64,000 nt of DNA from Actinomycetospora lutea (GTDB lineage: Bacteria > Actinomycetota > Actinomycetes > Mycobacteriales > Pseudonocardiaceae), in the NCBI RefSeq assembly GCF_028737205.1, contig NZ_JAQZAL010000001.1, positions 62,001 to 126,000 on the forward strand. The letters are read 5' to 3'. Position 1 is the first letter of the stretch, and each line of letters begins with the position of its first letter. Positions 25,062 to 33,157 of the stretch are shown piece after piece. The translations under genes and the position numbers were made by a program. The notes below the pieces were generated by a model. It searched no databases. It saw nothing but the letters and a program-made list of their open reading frames with translations, and was not told the origin of the DNA.

Positions 25062-25100
25062 CGCCGGGCCGGCCGACCTCCTGGTCCGGCCGGCCCGGCG
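25062..25100 (+). terminator. Terminator after manganese catalase
   Basis: A perfect 13-bp stem (CGCCGGGCCGGCC and its complement) closes an inner GACC-TCCT-GGTC hairpin, with one unpaired C, 19 bases after the catalase stop. There is no T-tract. This is the strongest hairpin noted in the window. Confidence 0.75.
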
Positions 25101-25146
25101 GCCCGCGTCCCTCCCGCGTCCCTCCTCCGCCCCGACCGGAGAGTCG

Positions 25147-25479
25147 ATGACCGTCGCCCCACCCTCCGCGTTCGACACCGGGCCCCCGGCGTCGCGTCAC
25201 CGACGCCCCGGGCGCGTCCGCCGTCTGCTCCCCCTGCTCGGCCCGGCCGTCGTCGCGGCCACCGCGTACGTCGACCCGGGCAACGTCGCGACCAACAGGG
25301 TGTTCTTCCGCCCGGACGTGGCGGCGCCCGAGGACCCCGAGGGGGTGATCACGTCCGGCTTCCTGCGCCGCCGGGTCCCGCTCCGGGTGCGCCGTGGCGT
25401 CACCCTCGCCCCCGCGCTCCTGCTGGCGGCCGTCGTCACCGGCGTCGACGGCGACCTCGTCGTCGCGGTGCTCTCGTGA
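25147..25479 (+). pseudogene. Internally deleted NRAMP (MntH-like) remnant
   Basis: A 110-residue open frame that joins two parts of an NRAMP metal transporter. Residues 27-50 (LLPLLGPAVVAATAYVDPGN) match the first-helix metal-binding signature, and residues 68-110 (SGFLRRRVPLRVRRGVTLAP and following) match a segment near the end of the family. About 300 residues of transmembrane core are missing. It could not form a transporter. It may be a decayed mntH next to the manganese enzyme, or a novel short protein built from its parts. The call rests on visual family recognition. Confidence 0.55.
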
Positions 25480-25685
25480 CGGGCGGGCCCCCGGGCGCGG
25501 TGCTGCTCCTGTCCGCGTGGGTCGACGACGGGGCGCTGCGCGTGCGGCTGACCGCGTCCGACGACCTCGCCGGCCCGACCCGCCCGGTCGGTGTCGCGGG
25601 CGACGTGGACGGGGCGTGCGAGCTCGTGCGGTGCTGGCTGCAGGGCGTCGCGGAGTCCGCCGGCGCCGCCCCGGACGTCCCGTGA
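25476..25685 (+). CDS. Small hypothetical protein coupled to the NRAMP remnant
   Basis: A 69-residue protein whose GTG start overlaps the stop of the NRAMP remnant (GTGA). Sequence VLLLSAWVDDGALRVRLTAS, then VDGACELVRCWLQGV, suggests a small beta-beta-alpha unit seen in several actinobacterial hypothetical proteins. No function is known. Tight coupling suggests that the upstream frame is still translated. Confidence 0.45.
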   Translation: MTGGPPGAVLLLSAWVDDGALRVRLTASDDLAGPTRPVGVAGDVDGACELVRCWLQGVAESAGAAPDVP

Positions 25686-25821
25686 GACGAGGACCACACG
25701 CCTGTCGTCCGGCGCCGGAACCCCAGGACGGGGCCGGTCGGTGACCGGTCGTGACGGTCCGGCACCCCGGGTGATGGCCGATGCCGCTTCGGGCCCCGGG
25801 CAGGATGGGTAGGGATCCGTC

Positions 25822-26256
25822 ATGAGCGGTACGCCGGAGGAGGCGACGATGGACACCGGGACGAGCACGACGAAGGGAACGACCGAGGACATGGCCCAGG
25901 ACACGGCCGAGCAGGCCGCGCAGACGGGGGACCTGCCCGAGGGGATGACCACCGTGCCCGAGCTCGTGGGCCTGCCGGCCGCCGATGCGCACGACCGCGC
26001 CCTGGACGCCGGGGTGCTCGCCGTCGGCCGCAACGCGGTCCACACCGGCGCCGGCCGCGGGCACGTGGAGGACCAGGAGCCCGCCGCCGGCGAGCAGCGC
26101 GAGCGCGGCGCCGAGGTCGGCATCTGGATCCAGGGCGGCGCGGCCCGCACGGCCACCGGGCCCGACCCCGACGACGGCCAGGACGGCTCCGGCGGCGGGG
26201 GCGGCGTGCGCCCCGAGCCGAGCCCGGTCGGCCCCGCAGGCGGCGGCACCGGCTGA
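25822..26256 (+). CDS. Single-PASTA-domain protein without membrane anchor
   Basis: A 144-residue protein with a Thr/Asp-rich N-terminus, one PASTA-like domain at residues 42-102 (TVPELVGLPAADAHDRALDA, then QEPAAGEQRERGAEVGIWI), and a Gly/Pro-rich tail. PASTA domains usually bind muropeptides as extracellular parts of PknB kinases or penicillin-binding proteins. Here there is no signal peptide, transmembrane segment or kinase, so the role is unclear and it may act in the cytoplasm. ATG start at 25822. Confidence 0.7.
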   Translation: MSGTPEEATMDTGTSTTKGTTEDMAQDTAEQAAQTGDLPEGMTTVPELVGLPAADAHDRALDAGVLAVGRNAVHTGAGRGHVEDQEPAAGEQRERGAEVGIWIQGGAARTATGPDPDDGQDGSGGGGGVRPEPSPVGPAGGGTG

Positions 26257-26358
26257 TCGCCCTCCGGGCGCCCGCAGGTCCTCGGCTACGGTGCGGATCC
26301 GCTGGGCGACGACCGGAGGACCGCCGGTGTCGCCCGAGGTCCGAGTCCGGAGGCGCCC

Positions 26359-27495
26359 GTGCACGCCGACGAGGTACTGGCCGGGGTCGCCCCGCTGGTC
26401 GAGGCCGGCGAGGTGCCCGGTGCGATCGTCGGGGTCCGGCACCGCGGCGTCACCACCCTCGCGACGACCGGCATGACCACGCCCGGCGGGGACCTCGCGC
26501 TGGGGCCCGACGCCGTGGTCCGGCTCAGCTCGAACACCAAGCCCCTGGTCGCCGCCCTGGCGCTCTGCCTCGTGGCCGACGGTCTGCTCGCCCTCGACGA
26601 GCCGATCGACCGCCTGGTGCCCGAGCTCGCCGACCGGCGGGTGCTCGTGCGGCTGGACGGCCCTGCCGTCGACCCGGAGACCGTGCCCGCCGCGCGCCCG
26701 ATCACCGTCGAGGACCTGCTCACGATGCGGATGGGCTTCGGCTACGTCGTCGACGAGGGCCCGTGCCCGACGTTCGACCGCGCGGTCGCGCTCGGTCTCG
26801 GGTTCGGGCCGCCCGACCCGCACGGCCTGCCCGGCCCCGACGAGTGGCTCGCGCGCTGCGCGCAGCTCCCGCTCCTCGACCAGCCCGGTGCCGCGTGGCG
26901 CTACGAGCTCTCGTTCGCCGTGCTCGGCGCGGTGCTCGCGCGCGCCGCGGGCTGCGGGCTCGGGGAGGTGCTGACCGCCCGCATCCTCGGCCCGCTCGGC
27001 ATGGACGCCACCGGCTTCGTCGCCGACCCGGGGCGGCTCGTCCCCGCGTTCGTGCGCGGCGAGGACGGCCTGGACCTGTTCGACGGCGTCGCCGACAGCC
27101 GCTGGCTCGCCCCGCCGGCGTTCCCCGACGCCCGCGGCGGTCTGGCCGGCACCGCCGAGGACCTGCTGCGCTTCGCCGGGATGCTCCTCGACGGCGGCGG
27201 CGGGCTGCTCGACCCCGCGGCCGTCACCGCGATGACCACCGACCGGCTCACCCCCGCGCAGCGCGCCGCGCCCGGGGCGGCGCCGTTCCTCGACGGCGGC
27301 GGGTGGGGCCTCGGCGTCGGCGTCGGCGCGACCGCGGTCGGACCCCGCTACGGCTGGGCGGGCGGGCTGGGGACGCTCTGGTACTCGTGGCCGGCGCACG
27401 ACCTCGCCGCCGTGCTCGTCACCCAGGTGCTCCCGCCGACGGGGTCGGTCTTCGGGGCCTTCACGCGCACCGTCGAGGACGCGCTCGCGGGCTGA
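26359..27495 (+). CDS. Serine hydrolase of the beta-lactamase/class C family
   Basis: A 378-residue cytoplasmic serine hydrolase. The SxxK nucleophile motif is in LSSNTKPL (around residue 58), the second motif Tyr is in WRYELSFAVLG (YEL in place of the usual YSN), and the third motif is GWAGGLG. Family members are esterases, D-aminopeptidases or beta-lactamase relatives. No signal peptide is present, so an esterase role is more likely than cell-wall action. The GTG start follows GGAGGCG. The substrate is unknown. Confidence 0.85.
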   Translation: MHADEVLAGVAPLVEAGEVPGAIVGVRHRGVTTLATTGMTTPGGDLALGPDAVVRLSSNTKPLVAALALCLVADGLLALDEPIDRLVPELADRRVLVRLDGPAVDPETVPAARPITVEDLLTMRMGFGYVVDEGPCPTFDRAVALGLGFGPPDPHGLPGPDEWLARCAQLPLLDQPGAAWRYELSFAVLGAVLARAAGCGLGEVLTARILGPLGMDATGFVADPGRLVPAFVRGEDGLDLFDGVADSRWLAPPAFPDARGGLAGTAEDLLRFAGMLLDGGGGLLDPAAVTAMTTDRLTPAQRAAPGAAPFLDGGGWGLGVGVGATAVGPRYGWAGGLGTLWYSWPAHDLAAVLVTQVLPPTGSVFGAFTRTVEDALAG

Positions 27496-27504
27496 GCAGC
27501 CGGG

Positions 27505-28434
27505 TCAGTGCGCCAGCGCGGGGACCGGGTTGCGCCACGGCACCGGGTCGGGACGCGCCGGGCGCCAGCCCCAGGGGCCGCTGCCCCGGCGCGTCGCGCG
27601 CTTCGGGCCGTCGCCGCCGTCGCGCGGGACGGGGGAGGGGCGCCGCGGGGCGACGGGCTGGGCCGGCTGGGCGGGCGCCTCCGGGACGACGGGGTCCAGC
27701 TCGGTGACGGGGTCGAGCGGCACGGGGGCCTCCGGGAGGGGCTCGGGGTCGGGCTCCGCGGCGGGCGCGGGCTCCTCCTCCAGCAGCGGTGCGGGCGCCG
27801 GCTCGGGGACCGGTGGCGCGGTCGGTGGCGCGGCCGGTGGCGCGACGTGCTCGCGCCACGCGGTGCCGGGGCGTGGGAAGGGGGCGTAGGTGGTGCCGGG
27901 CACCGGGCGGCCCGGCACGCTGCGCAGGGCGCTGGCGTCCTGGAGGGCGGGCCCGTCCGACGCGGCCGGGGCGGTGGCCCGCAGCGGCACCGTGCGGCGG
28001 ACCTCGCGCCGACCGCCGGGCACCATCCCGGGATCCGAACGGCTGCTCAGCCGCCGCCGGGTCTCGGCGGGCGACGGCGCGGCCATGCCGTCCCACGTCG
28101 CCGTGGTGAGGAAGACCAGCCCGTTGGCCAGCCCGAGGACCAGCAGCCCGAGGCCGAGCATCCCGCCGGGCCCGAGGAGGTCGTCGGGCGAGGTGGGCCG
28201 CTGCAGCGCTCCGCCGTAGGGCAGCGGCAGGACCGGGGTCGGCTCCGCCTCGCCCGGGAGGAGGAGCTCGCCGACCGTGCGCCGCGGGTCCGGCTCGGCG
28301 ACCGAGGTCTCGAACAGGACCAGGAGGACGCCGGCGAACAGCCCCGTGACGACCACGGACACGAGCGCGCGAGCCGCACGCCGCACGCTTCGGGCAGCGC
28401 CCGGCGACGTGTCGAGCGGCGCGGCGTACGACAT
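27505..28434 (-). CDS. Two-helix membrane protein with long Pro-rich tail
   Basis: A 309-residue protein with two membrane helices (ALVSVVVTGLFAGVLLVLF near residue 25 and MLGLGLLVLGLANGLVFLTT near residue 95), then about 190 residues rich in Pro, Ala, Glu and Arg. The tail runs through PPTAPPVPEPAPAP and a Glu-rich section to a basic end. No family is recognised. Its 3' end is 9 bp from the convergent serine hydrolase stop. The ATG at 28434 follows a G-rich ribosome-binding site. Confidence 0.6.
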   Translation of the reverse strand: MSYAAPLDTSPGAARSVRRAARALVSVVVTGLFAGVLLVLFETSVAEPDPRRTVGELLLPGEAEPTPVLPLPYGGALQRPTSPDDLLGPGGMLGLGLLVLGLANGLVFLTTATWDGMAAPSPAETRRRLSSRSDPGMVPGGRREVRRTVPLRATAPAASDGPALQDASALRSVPGRPVPGTTYAPFPRPGTAWREHVAPPAAPPTAPPVPEPAPAPLLEEEPAPAAEPDPEPLPEAPVPLDPVTELDPVVPEAPAQPAQPVAPRRPSPVPRDGGDGPKRATRRGSGPWGWRPARPDPVPWRNPVPALAH

Positions 28435-28587
28435 CGGTTCCCCCCGGAGACGACCCTGTTGATCGTGGTCTACCCCCTCCGGGGCCGCTCGCGAATCCCC
28501 CGAGTGTCGGTAATCCCCGAAGGTGTCCGGCGTGTCGCCTGGACGTGGCCGCGTCACGGGCCCGATCAGGCGAGCGCCGACGAGCTC

Positions 28588-28632
28588 CGCGGGCTGCGCG
28601 GGCTGCGCGGGCTGCGCGGGCTGCGCGGGCTG
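28588..28632. repeat. 5 x 9-bp tandem repeat
   Basis: Five exact copies of CGCGGGCTG lie just beyond the 3' end of the GNAT acetyltransferase gene, in the 205-bp region between it and the membrane protein gene. No gene is seen in that region. Confidence 0.95.
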
Positions 28633-28639
28633 CGCACGG

Positions 28640-29314
28640 TCACACCGGCGGGCCCAGCAGGTCGCGGCACGGATCCAGCCCCGCGACGTCCGGCACCCAG
28701 CCCGGCCGCTGCCAGTCGTCGGGGGTGAGGCGGCTGCGCAGCAGCAGCGCCGGGCGCCCCCGGCGGACGTGGCGCTCGATGCCGTCGGGGGTGTAGCCGA
28801 GCCGCTCGGAGACCCGCCGCGAGGCGGTGTTGTCGGCGAACGCGCTGGTGCGGGCCGCGCGGGCGCCGAGGTGGTCGACGGCGAGGGCGATGACCGCGTG
28901 GCGCATCTCGGTGCCGAGCCCGCGACCCTGCGCCGAGCGGGTCAGCCACGACCCGCTGCTCACCTCGCCGAGCACGGCGAAGTCGGTCGCGGACAGCGTC
29001 TGCAACCCGAGCACGCGGCCGCCCTCGCGGACCAGGAAGTTCACCGTCCACCGCGTCGGCCCGAGCTCGGCGCGGCAGCCCCAGGCGTACTGCATGACCC
29101 CGCGCGCGAAGCCCGGGTCGCCGGCGCCGTCGGTCCACGGCTCGAGGAAGGGCATCTCCTCGACGGGGTGGACGCCCTCGAGCGCGCGGTCGGCCAGCGC
29201 CGCGAGGCCGACGTCGTCGTCGGGGCGCAGCTCCAGGCGCGGGGTGCGCAGCACCAGACCGGCGAGCGGCCAGTGCCGCAGCGGGTCGGCGGGATCGGGG
29301 ACCACCACACCCAT
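28640..29314 (-). CDS. GNAT N-acetyltransferase, RimJ/RimL type
   Basis: A 224-residue acetyltransferase. It opens with LVLRTPRLELRPDDDVGLAALA, as in the RimJ/RimL group, and has the acetyl-CoA loop SAQGRGLGTEMRHAVIALA and a late TSAFADNTASRRVSERLGY block. It probably acetylates an N-terminal amine or small molecule. The ATG at 29314 follows GGGAGGGGGACCAGG. It is divergent from the phosphoribosyltransferase-StiP gene, and the two share a 75-bp region. Confidence 0.87.
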   Translation of the reverse strand: MGVVVPDPADPLRHWPLAGLVLRTPRLELRPDDDVGLAALADRALEGVHPVEEMPFLEPWTDGAGDPGFARGVMQYAWGCRAELGPTRWTVNFLVREGGRVLGLQTLSATDFAVLGEVSSGSWLTRSAQGRGLGTEMRHAVIALAVDHLGARAARTSAFADNTASRRVSERLGYTPDGIERHVRRGRPALLLRSRLTPDDWQRPGWVPDVAGLDPCRDLLGPPV

Positions 29315-29389
29315 CCTGGTCCCCCTCCCGGCGGACGGTGGTGCCGAGTGGATCGACAAGGGTGCCCGGATCTGGCATCAAGGACCCCC

Positions 29390-31744
29390 GTGGGTGACGC
29401 GAGCTGGCCCGGCGAGGTCGTCCACGACGCCCTCGGTCTCGTGCTCGGTCCCGACGAGGAGGCGGTGCCGGTGCGCGAGGTCGTCGGCCTGGCGCTGCGC
29501 CGCAACCCGCGCCGGGCGCACCTCCCCGTCGCCCGCCTGCTCGGCAAGCACCTCCCGGTGGCGCCGGCGCGCGTCCGGGCGGCGGCCGAGGCGCTCGCGC
29601 GCCGCGTGCCCACCGGCCGCGGGGTCGCGCCGGTCGTCGTCGGCTTCGCCGAGAACGCCACGGCGCTCGCCCACCTCGTCGCGGACACCCTCGACGCCGA
29701 GCACGTCGTGCACACCACCCGCCGGGTCGTCGCCGGCGCCTCGGTCCTCGCCGCGTTCGACGAGGCGCACAGCCACGCCCCGCGCCACGTGCTGGCGCCC
29801 GACGACCCGGGCGGCTGGACACCGGACCGCCCGCTGGTCCTCGTCGACGACGAGCTCTCCACCGGCCGGACCGTCGCGGCCACCGTGCGCCGGCTGCACC
29901 GCCGCCTGCCACGCTGCCACTACGTCGTCGCGACCCTGGCCGACCTGCGGGGAGCCGGCGACGACGCGATCCCGCGCGTCGCCCGCGAGCTCGGGGTCCG
30001 CGTGGACGTCGTCGCCGTCGCCCGCGCCGCCCTGACCGTCCCCGACGACGTCCTCGACCGCGCCGCCCGCGTCCTCGCGAGCGAAGCGGACACGACCGCG
30101 CGGCCGACGTCCGGGGCCGGCGCCGTCCCCGTCCCCCTGCCCCTCGGCGGCGCCGCCGAGGGCGCCCGGCACGGGCTCGACCGCGCCGGGCGGGCCGCGC
30201 TGGACGCCGCGGTGCCGGGCGCCGCGGCCACGCTCGCCGACGCCCTCGGGCCCCGCCCCGGGCGCGTGCTCGTCCTCGGCTGCGAGGAGCTGCACTACCT
30301 GCCGGTCCGCCTCGCCGAGGCCCTCGCCGGGCGCGGGCTCCCCGTCGAGATCGGGGCGACGAGCCGCTCGCCGCTGGTCGCGCGCGACGTGCCGGGCTAC
30401 CCCGTGCGGTCCGCGCTCGCCTACGCGGCGCACGACCACGCCCTGGGCCACGCGCCGGAGCGCTACGTCTACGGCGTCGGGGACGGGCACTACGACACCG
30501 TCGTCGTGGTCGTCGACGCCGCGGCACGGACCCCGGCCCTGCACGGGCCCGACGGCCTGCTCGCGCGCCTCGGCGCGGTCGCCGGGCGCGTCGTCGAGGC
30601 GGTGGTGCCCTGCCGCCCACCACGCCCGGCGGCCGGCCCGGTCGTCGCGACGCGCCGCGGACCCCGGTTCGGGACGTTCGCCCCCGACGAGGTGGGCTGG
30701 CTGCTCAGCGACCTCGCGGGCCACGCGCTGGAGACGCCGACGGCCGCGCGGGAGGCCGCGATCGCCGCCGGGACGTCCTACGCCGCGACGCTGCCCGTCG
30801 AGCGGGCGCCGAGCCCGCGGTACGCGCGGGTGGTGGCCCGCGCGCTCGAGCGCTCGGCCGAGCCGGTGGCCGCCGCGGTGGGGGTGCTCGCCGACCGGGT
30901 GCTCGCCCGCCGCGGGCCGGGCGCCGTGCTGGTCTCGCTCGCGCGGGCGGGCACGCCGGTGGGGGTGCTGGTGCGGCGGTGGGCGGCGCGGGTGCGGGGG
31001 ATCGCGCTGCCGCACTACGCGATGAGCGTTGTCCGCGGCCGGGGCCTCGACCGCGCCGCGCTGCACGCCCTCGTCGCCGCCCACGACCCCGCCGCGCTCG
31101 TCCTCGTGGACGGGTGGACGGGCGCGGGCGGCATCCTCGACGAGATCCGCGCCGACCTCGCCCGCTACGCCGGCGAGACCGGCGCCCTGGTCGACCCGAC
31201 CGTCGCCGTGCTCGCCGACCCCGCCCACCGCACCCCGCTCCACGGCACCCGCGACGACCTCCTCGTGCCGCAGGCCTGCCTCAACGCGACCGTCTCCGGG
31301 CTGGTGTCCCGCACCGTGGCCCGCGCCGACCTGCTCGGCCCCGGCGCCTACGACGGCGCCCGCTTCTACGCGGGGCTCGCCGCCGGCGACCGGACCGCCG
31401 CGTTCCTCGACGTCGTCAGCGACCGGTTCGCCGAGGTCGCGCCGCCCGGACCGCCCGCGTCCGCCCCCGACGGGCGCGGGCCGCGCTACCTCGCCGCGCT
31501 GGCCGCCGAACGGGCCGACCTGGGCGGGGGCGACCGGCGCCTGCGCGGCGGCGTCGGCGAGACCCTGCCGGCGCTGCTGCGCCGCGACCCCGCGGCCGTG
31601 CTGCTCGCGCGCGACGCCGGGCCGGACCTCGATCCCGTGCGCCACCTGTGTACCGAGCGGGGCGTGCCCACCGGCCCGCTCCCGCCCCGCGCGGGCGGGA
31701 TCGCCTCGCCCTACCGCTGCGTCGGCGTGCTCCGCGCGCGATGA
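29390..31744 (+). CDS. Phosphoribosyltransferase-TRSP-StiP fusion protein
   Basis: A 784-residue three-part protein. Residues 1-215 form an orotate-PRTase-like domain with the PRPP loop VLVDDELSTGRTV at about 150-162. Residues 240-400 form a TRSP domain (EIGATSRSPLVARDVPGYPV). Residues 425-660 match the StiP cysteine-protease-like protein (FGTFAPDEVGWLLSDL, VSLARAGTPVGVL, LVDGWTGAGGI, VSGLVSRTVARADLLGP). In tellurite-resistance-associated (Ter) loci these are usually separate proteins proposed to make a nucleoside-like metabolite. The GTG start follows AAGGA, and the gene is coupled by ATGA to a HAD phosphatase. Confidence 0.88.
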   Translation: MGDASWPGEVVHDALGLVLGPDEEAVPVREVVGLALRRNPRRAHLPVARLLGKHLPVAPARVRAAAEALARRVPTGRGVAPVVVGFAENATALAHLVADTLDAEHVVHTTRRVVAGASVLAAFDEAHSHAPRHVLAPDDPGGWTPDRPLVLVDDELSTGRTVAATVRRLHRRLPRCHYVVATLADLRGAGDDAIPRVARELGVRVDVVAVARAALTVPDDVLDRAARVLASEADTTARPTSGAGAVPVPLPLGGAAEGARHGLDRAGRAALDAAVPGAAATLADALGPRPGRVLVLGCEELHYLPVRLAEALAGRGLPVEIGATSRSPLVARDVPGYPVRSALAYAAHDHALGHAPERYVYGVGDGHYDTVVVVVDAAARTPALHGPDGLLARLGAVAGRVVEAVVPCRPPRPAAGPVVATRRGPRFGTFAPDEVGWLLSDLAGHALETPTAAREAAIAAGTSYAATLPVERAPSPRYARVVARALERSAEPVAAAVGVLADRVLARRGPGAVLVSLARAGTPVGVLVRRWAARVRGIALPHYAMSVVRGRGLDRAALHALVAAHDPAALVLVDGWTGAGGILDEIRADLARYAGETGALVDPTVAVLADPAHRTPLHGTRDDLLVPQACLNATVSGLVSRTVARADLLGPGAYDGARFYAGLAAGDRTAAFLDVVSDRFAEVAPPGPPASAPDGRGPRYLAALAAERADLGGGDRRLRGGVGETLPALLRRDPAAVLLARDAGPDLDPVRHLCTERGVPTGPLPPRAGGIASPYRCVGVLRAR

Positions 31745-32493
31745 TCGTCGCGGCCACGGACCTCGACCGGACGCTCGTGCACTCCGCGCGGGCAGCGGGC
31801 CCCGTCGTCCCCGGGTCCGTCGTGTGTCTCGAGCGCCGCGGCGACGTGGTGACCGCGATGCTGACCCCGCGCGCGGCCGCCGACCTCGTGGCCCTCGACC
31901 GGCGTGCGTGCTGGGTGCCGGCCACCACCCGCACGGTCGCGGAGTACCGCCGCCTCGACCTGGCCCGCGGGCTCGGCGTCGCGCCGCGCTTCGCGGTCTG
32001 CGCCAACGGCGGCGTGCTGCTGGTGGACGGGGAGCCCGATCCCGCCTGGGCGGCCGAGGTCCGGCGGCGCGTGGCGACCGCGGCACCCCTCGCCGAGGTC
32101 GCCCGGCGCCTCGGGGCAGTGCGGGACGCGGACGGGTGCTTCCTGGTGGCGCGGTCGGCCGACGTGGAGCTCGACGGGCTCGCGGCGTGGTGCGCGGCGC
32201 GCGGCTGGCGGGTCGACGTCGACCGCGAGAAGGTCCACGTCCTGCCGGTCGCGGTGACCAAGAGCGCGGCGGTCGCCGAGGTCCGGCGCCGCACCGGCGC
32301 GGCGCGGCTCCTGGCCGCCGGCGACTCCCCGCTCGACGCCGACCTGCTCGCCGCCGCCGACGCGGGCGTCCAGCCGGTCGACGGGCGCCTCCACGCGTCG
32401 GGCTGGCGCGCCGGGCACGTGGCGGTGACCGCGGGGACGGGGCTCGCGGCGGGGGAGGAGATCGCCGCCTGGCTCCGGGGGCGGGTCACGTGA
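31741..32493 (+). CDS. HAD-family phosphatase of the Ter-associated set
   Basis: A 250-residue HAD hydrolase, Cof-like: DLDRTLVHS at the N-terminus gives the nucleophile Asp pair, TRTVAEYRRLDL and the Lys-containing PVAVTKSAAVAEV follow, and GDSPLDADLL supplies the final acidic pair. HAD phosphatases accompany PRTase-TRSP and StiP genes in Ter-linked loci, where they are thought to dephosphorylate the pathway intermediate. Its ATG overlaps the preceding stop by four bases, so co-translation is expected. Its end overlaps the convergent DUF427 gene by 8 bp. Confidence 0.88.
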   Translation: MIVAATDLDRTLVHSARAAGPVVPGSVVCLERRGDVVTAMLTPRAAADLVALDRRACWVPATTRTVAEYRRLDLARGLGVAPRFAVCANGGVLLVDGEPDPAWAAEVRRRVATAAPLAEVARRLGAVRDADGCFLVARSADVELDGLAAWCAARGWRVDVDREKVHVLPVAVTKSAAVAEVRRRTGAARLLAAGDSPLDADLLAAADAGVQPVDGRLHASGWRAGHVAVTAGTGLAAGEEIAAWLRGRVT

Positions 32494-33157
32494 GGTGCGT
32501 GTGCGGGCGCTCCCGGCGCACGCCGTCGACCACCACGTCGACGCGCTCGTCGTAGAACGCGATCAGCCCGGCGATGCGGGCCACCGCGGGGGCGGGGTGG
32601 TCGTAGGACCACGCGAGGTCGTCGTGACGCCCGGCCGGCGTGCGCACCGTCCAGTAGCGGCTGGTCACGCCCTTGTACGGGCAGGCGGTGCGGGTGTCGG
32701 AGGGCTCGAGCCGGGCGGGGTCGACGGCCGTCGGGTCGAGGTAGGCGCGGGTCGGCAGGCCGGTCTCGAAGAGCAGCACCGGGGCGTCGGACTCGGCGAG
32801 CACGACCCCGTCGAGCTCGACCCGCACCCGGCGCCGCGAGCGCAGCGCGTCGACGCGGACGTAGGGGCTGCGCGGGTGGACGTGGACCTCCTCGTCCTCC
32901 TCGAACCAGGCGTCGAACGCGCTCCAGGTGAGCGCGAGGTACCCGTCGTCGCGCCGCCGGTGCCCGGGGTCGGCGGCCAGGGCGGCGGGGTCGACGTCGC
33001 CCGCCGGGACCAGCCAGCGCGGGTACCAGGGGTGCTCCCACAGGTAGCGGGCGTCGGTGGTGTCGACGACGACCCGCCCGCCGAGCCGGGCGCGCACCCG
33101 GCGCGGGCACGGCGCGACGTGGCCGACGGGGACGGCGGGGCCGGGGATGCCGCTCAT
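32486..33157 (-). CDS. DUF427 domain protein
   Basis: A 223-residue protein with two DUF427-like units: RVRARLGGRVVVDTTDARYLWE in the first half, and RVRVELDGVVLAESDAPVLLFETGLPTRAYL (residues about 120-150) with TACPYKGVTSRYWTV in the second. The CPYKG motif is a hallmark of the family, which has a beta-tent fold and no established function. It is coupled by an ATGA overlap to the upstream hydratase gene. Confidence 0.85.
   Translation of the reverse strand: MSGIPGPAVPVGHVAPCPRRVRARLGGRVVVDTTDARYLWEHPWYPRWLVPAGDVDPAALAADPGHRRRDDGYLALTWSAFDAWFEEDEEVHVHPRSPYVRVDALRSRRRVRVELDGVVLAESDAPVLLFETGLPTRAYLDPTAVDPARLEPSDTRTACPYKGVTSRYWTVRTPAGRHDDLAWSYDHPAPAVARIAGLIAFYDERVDVVVDGVRRERPHTHLT

Noticed and set aside
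29390-31744. Tellurite resistance operon
   Set aside because: Only the associated biosynthetic proteins are present; no TerB, TerC, TerD or TerZ gene is seen, so I do not call it a tellurite resistance locus.
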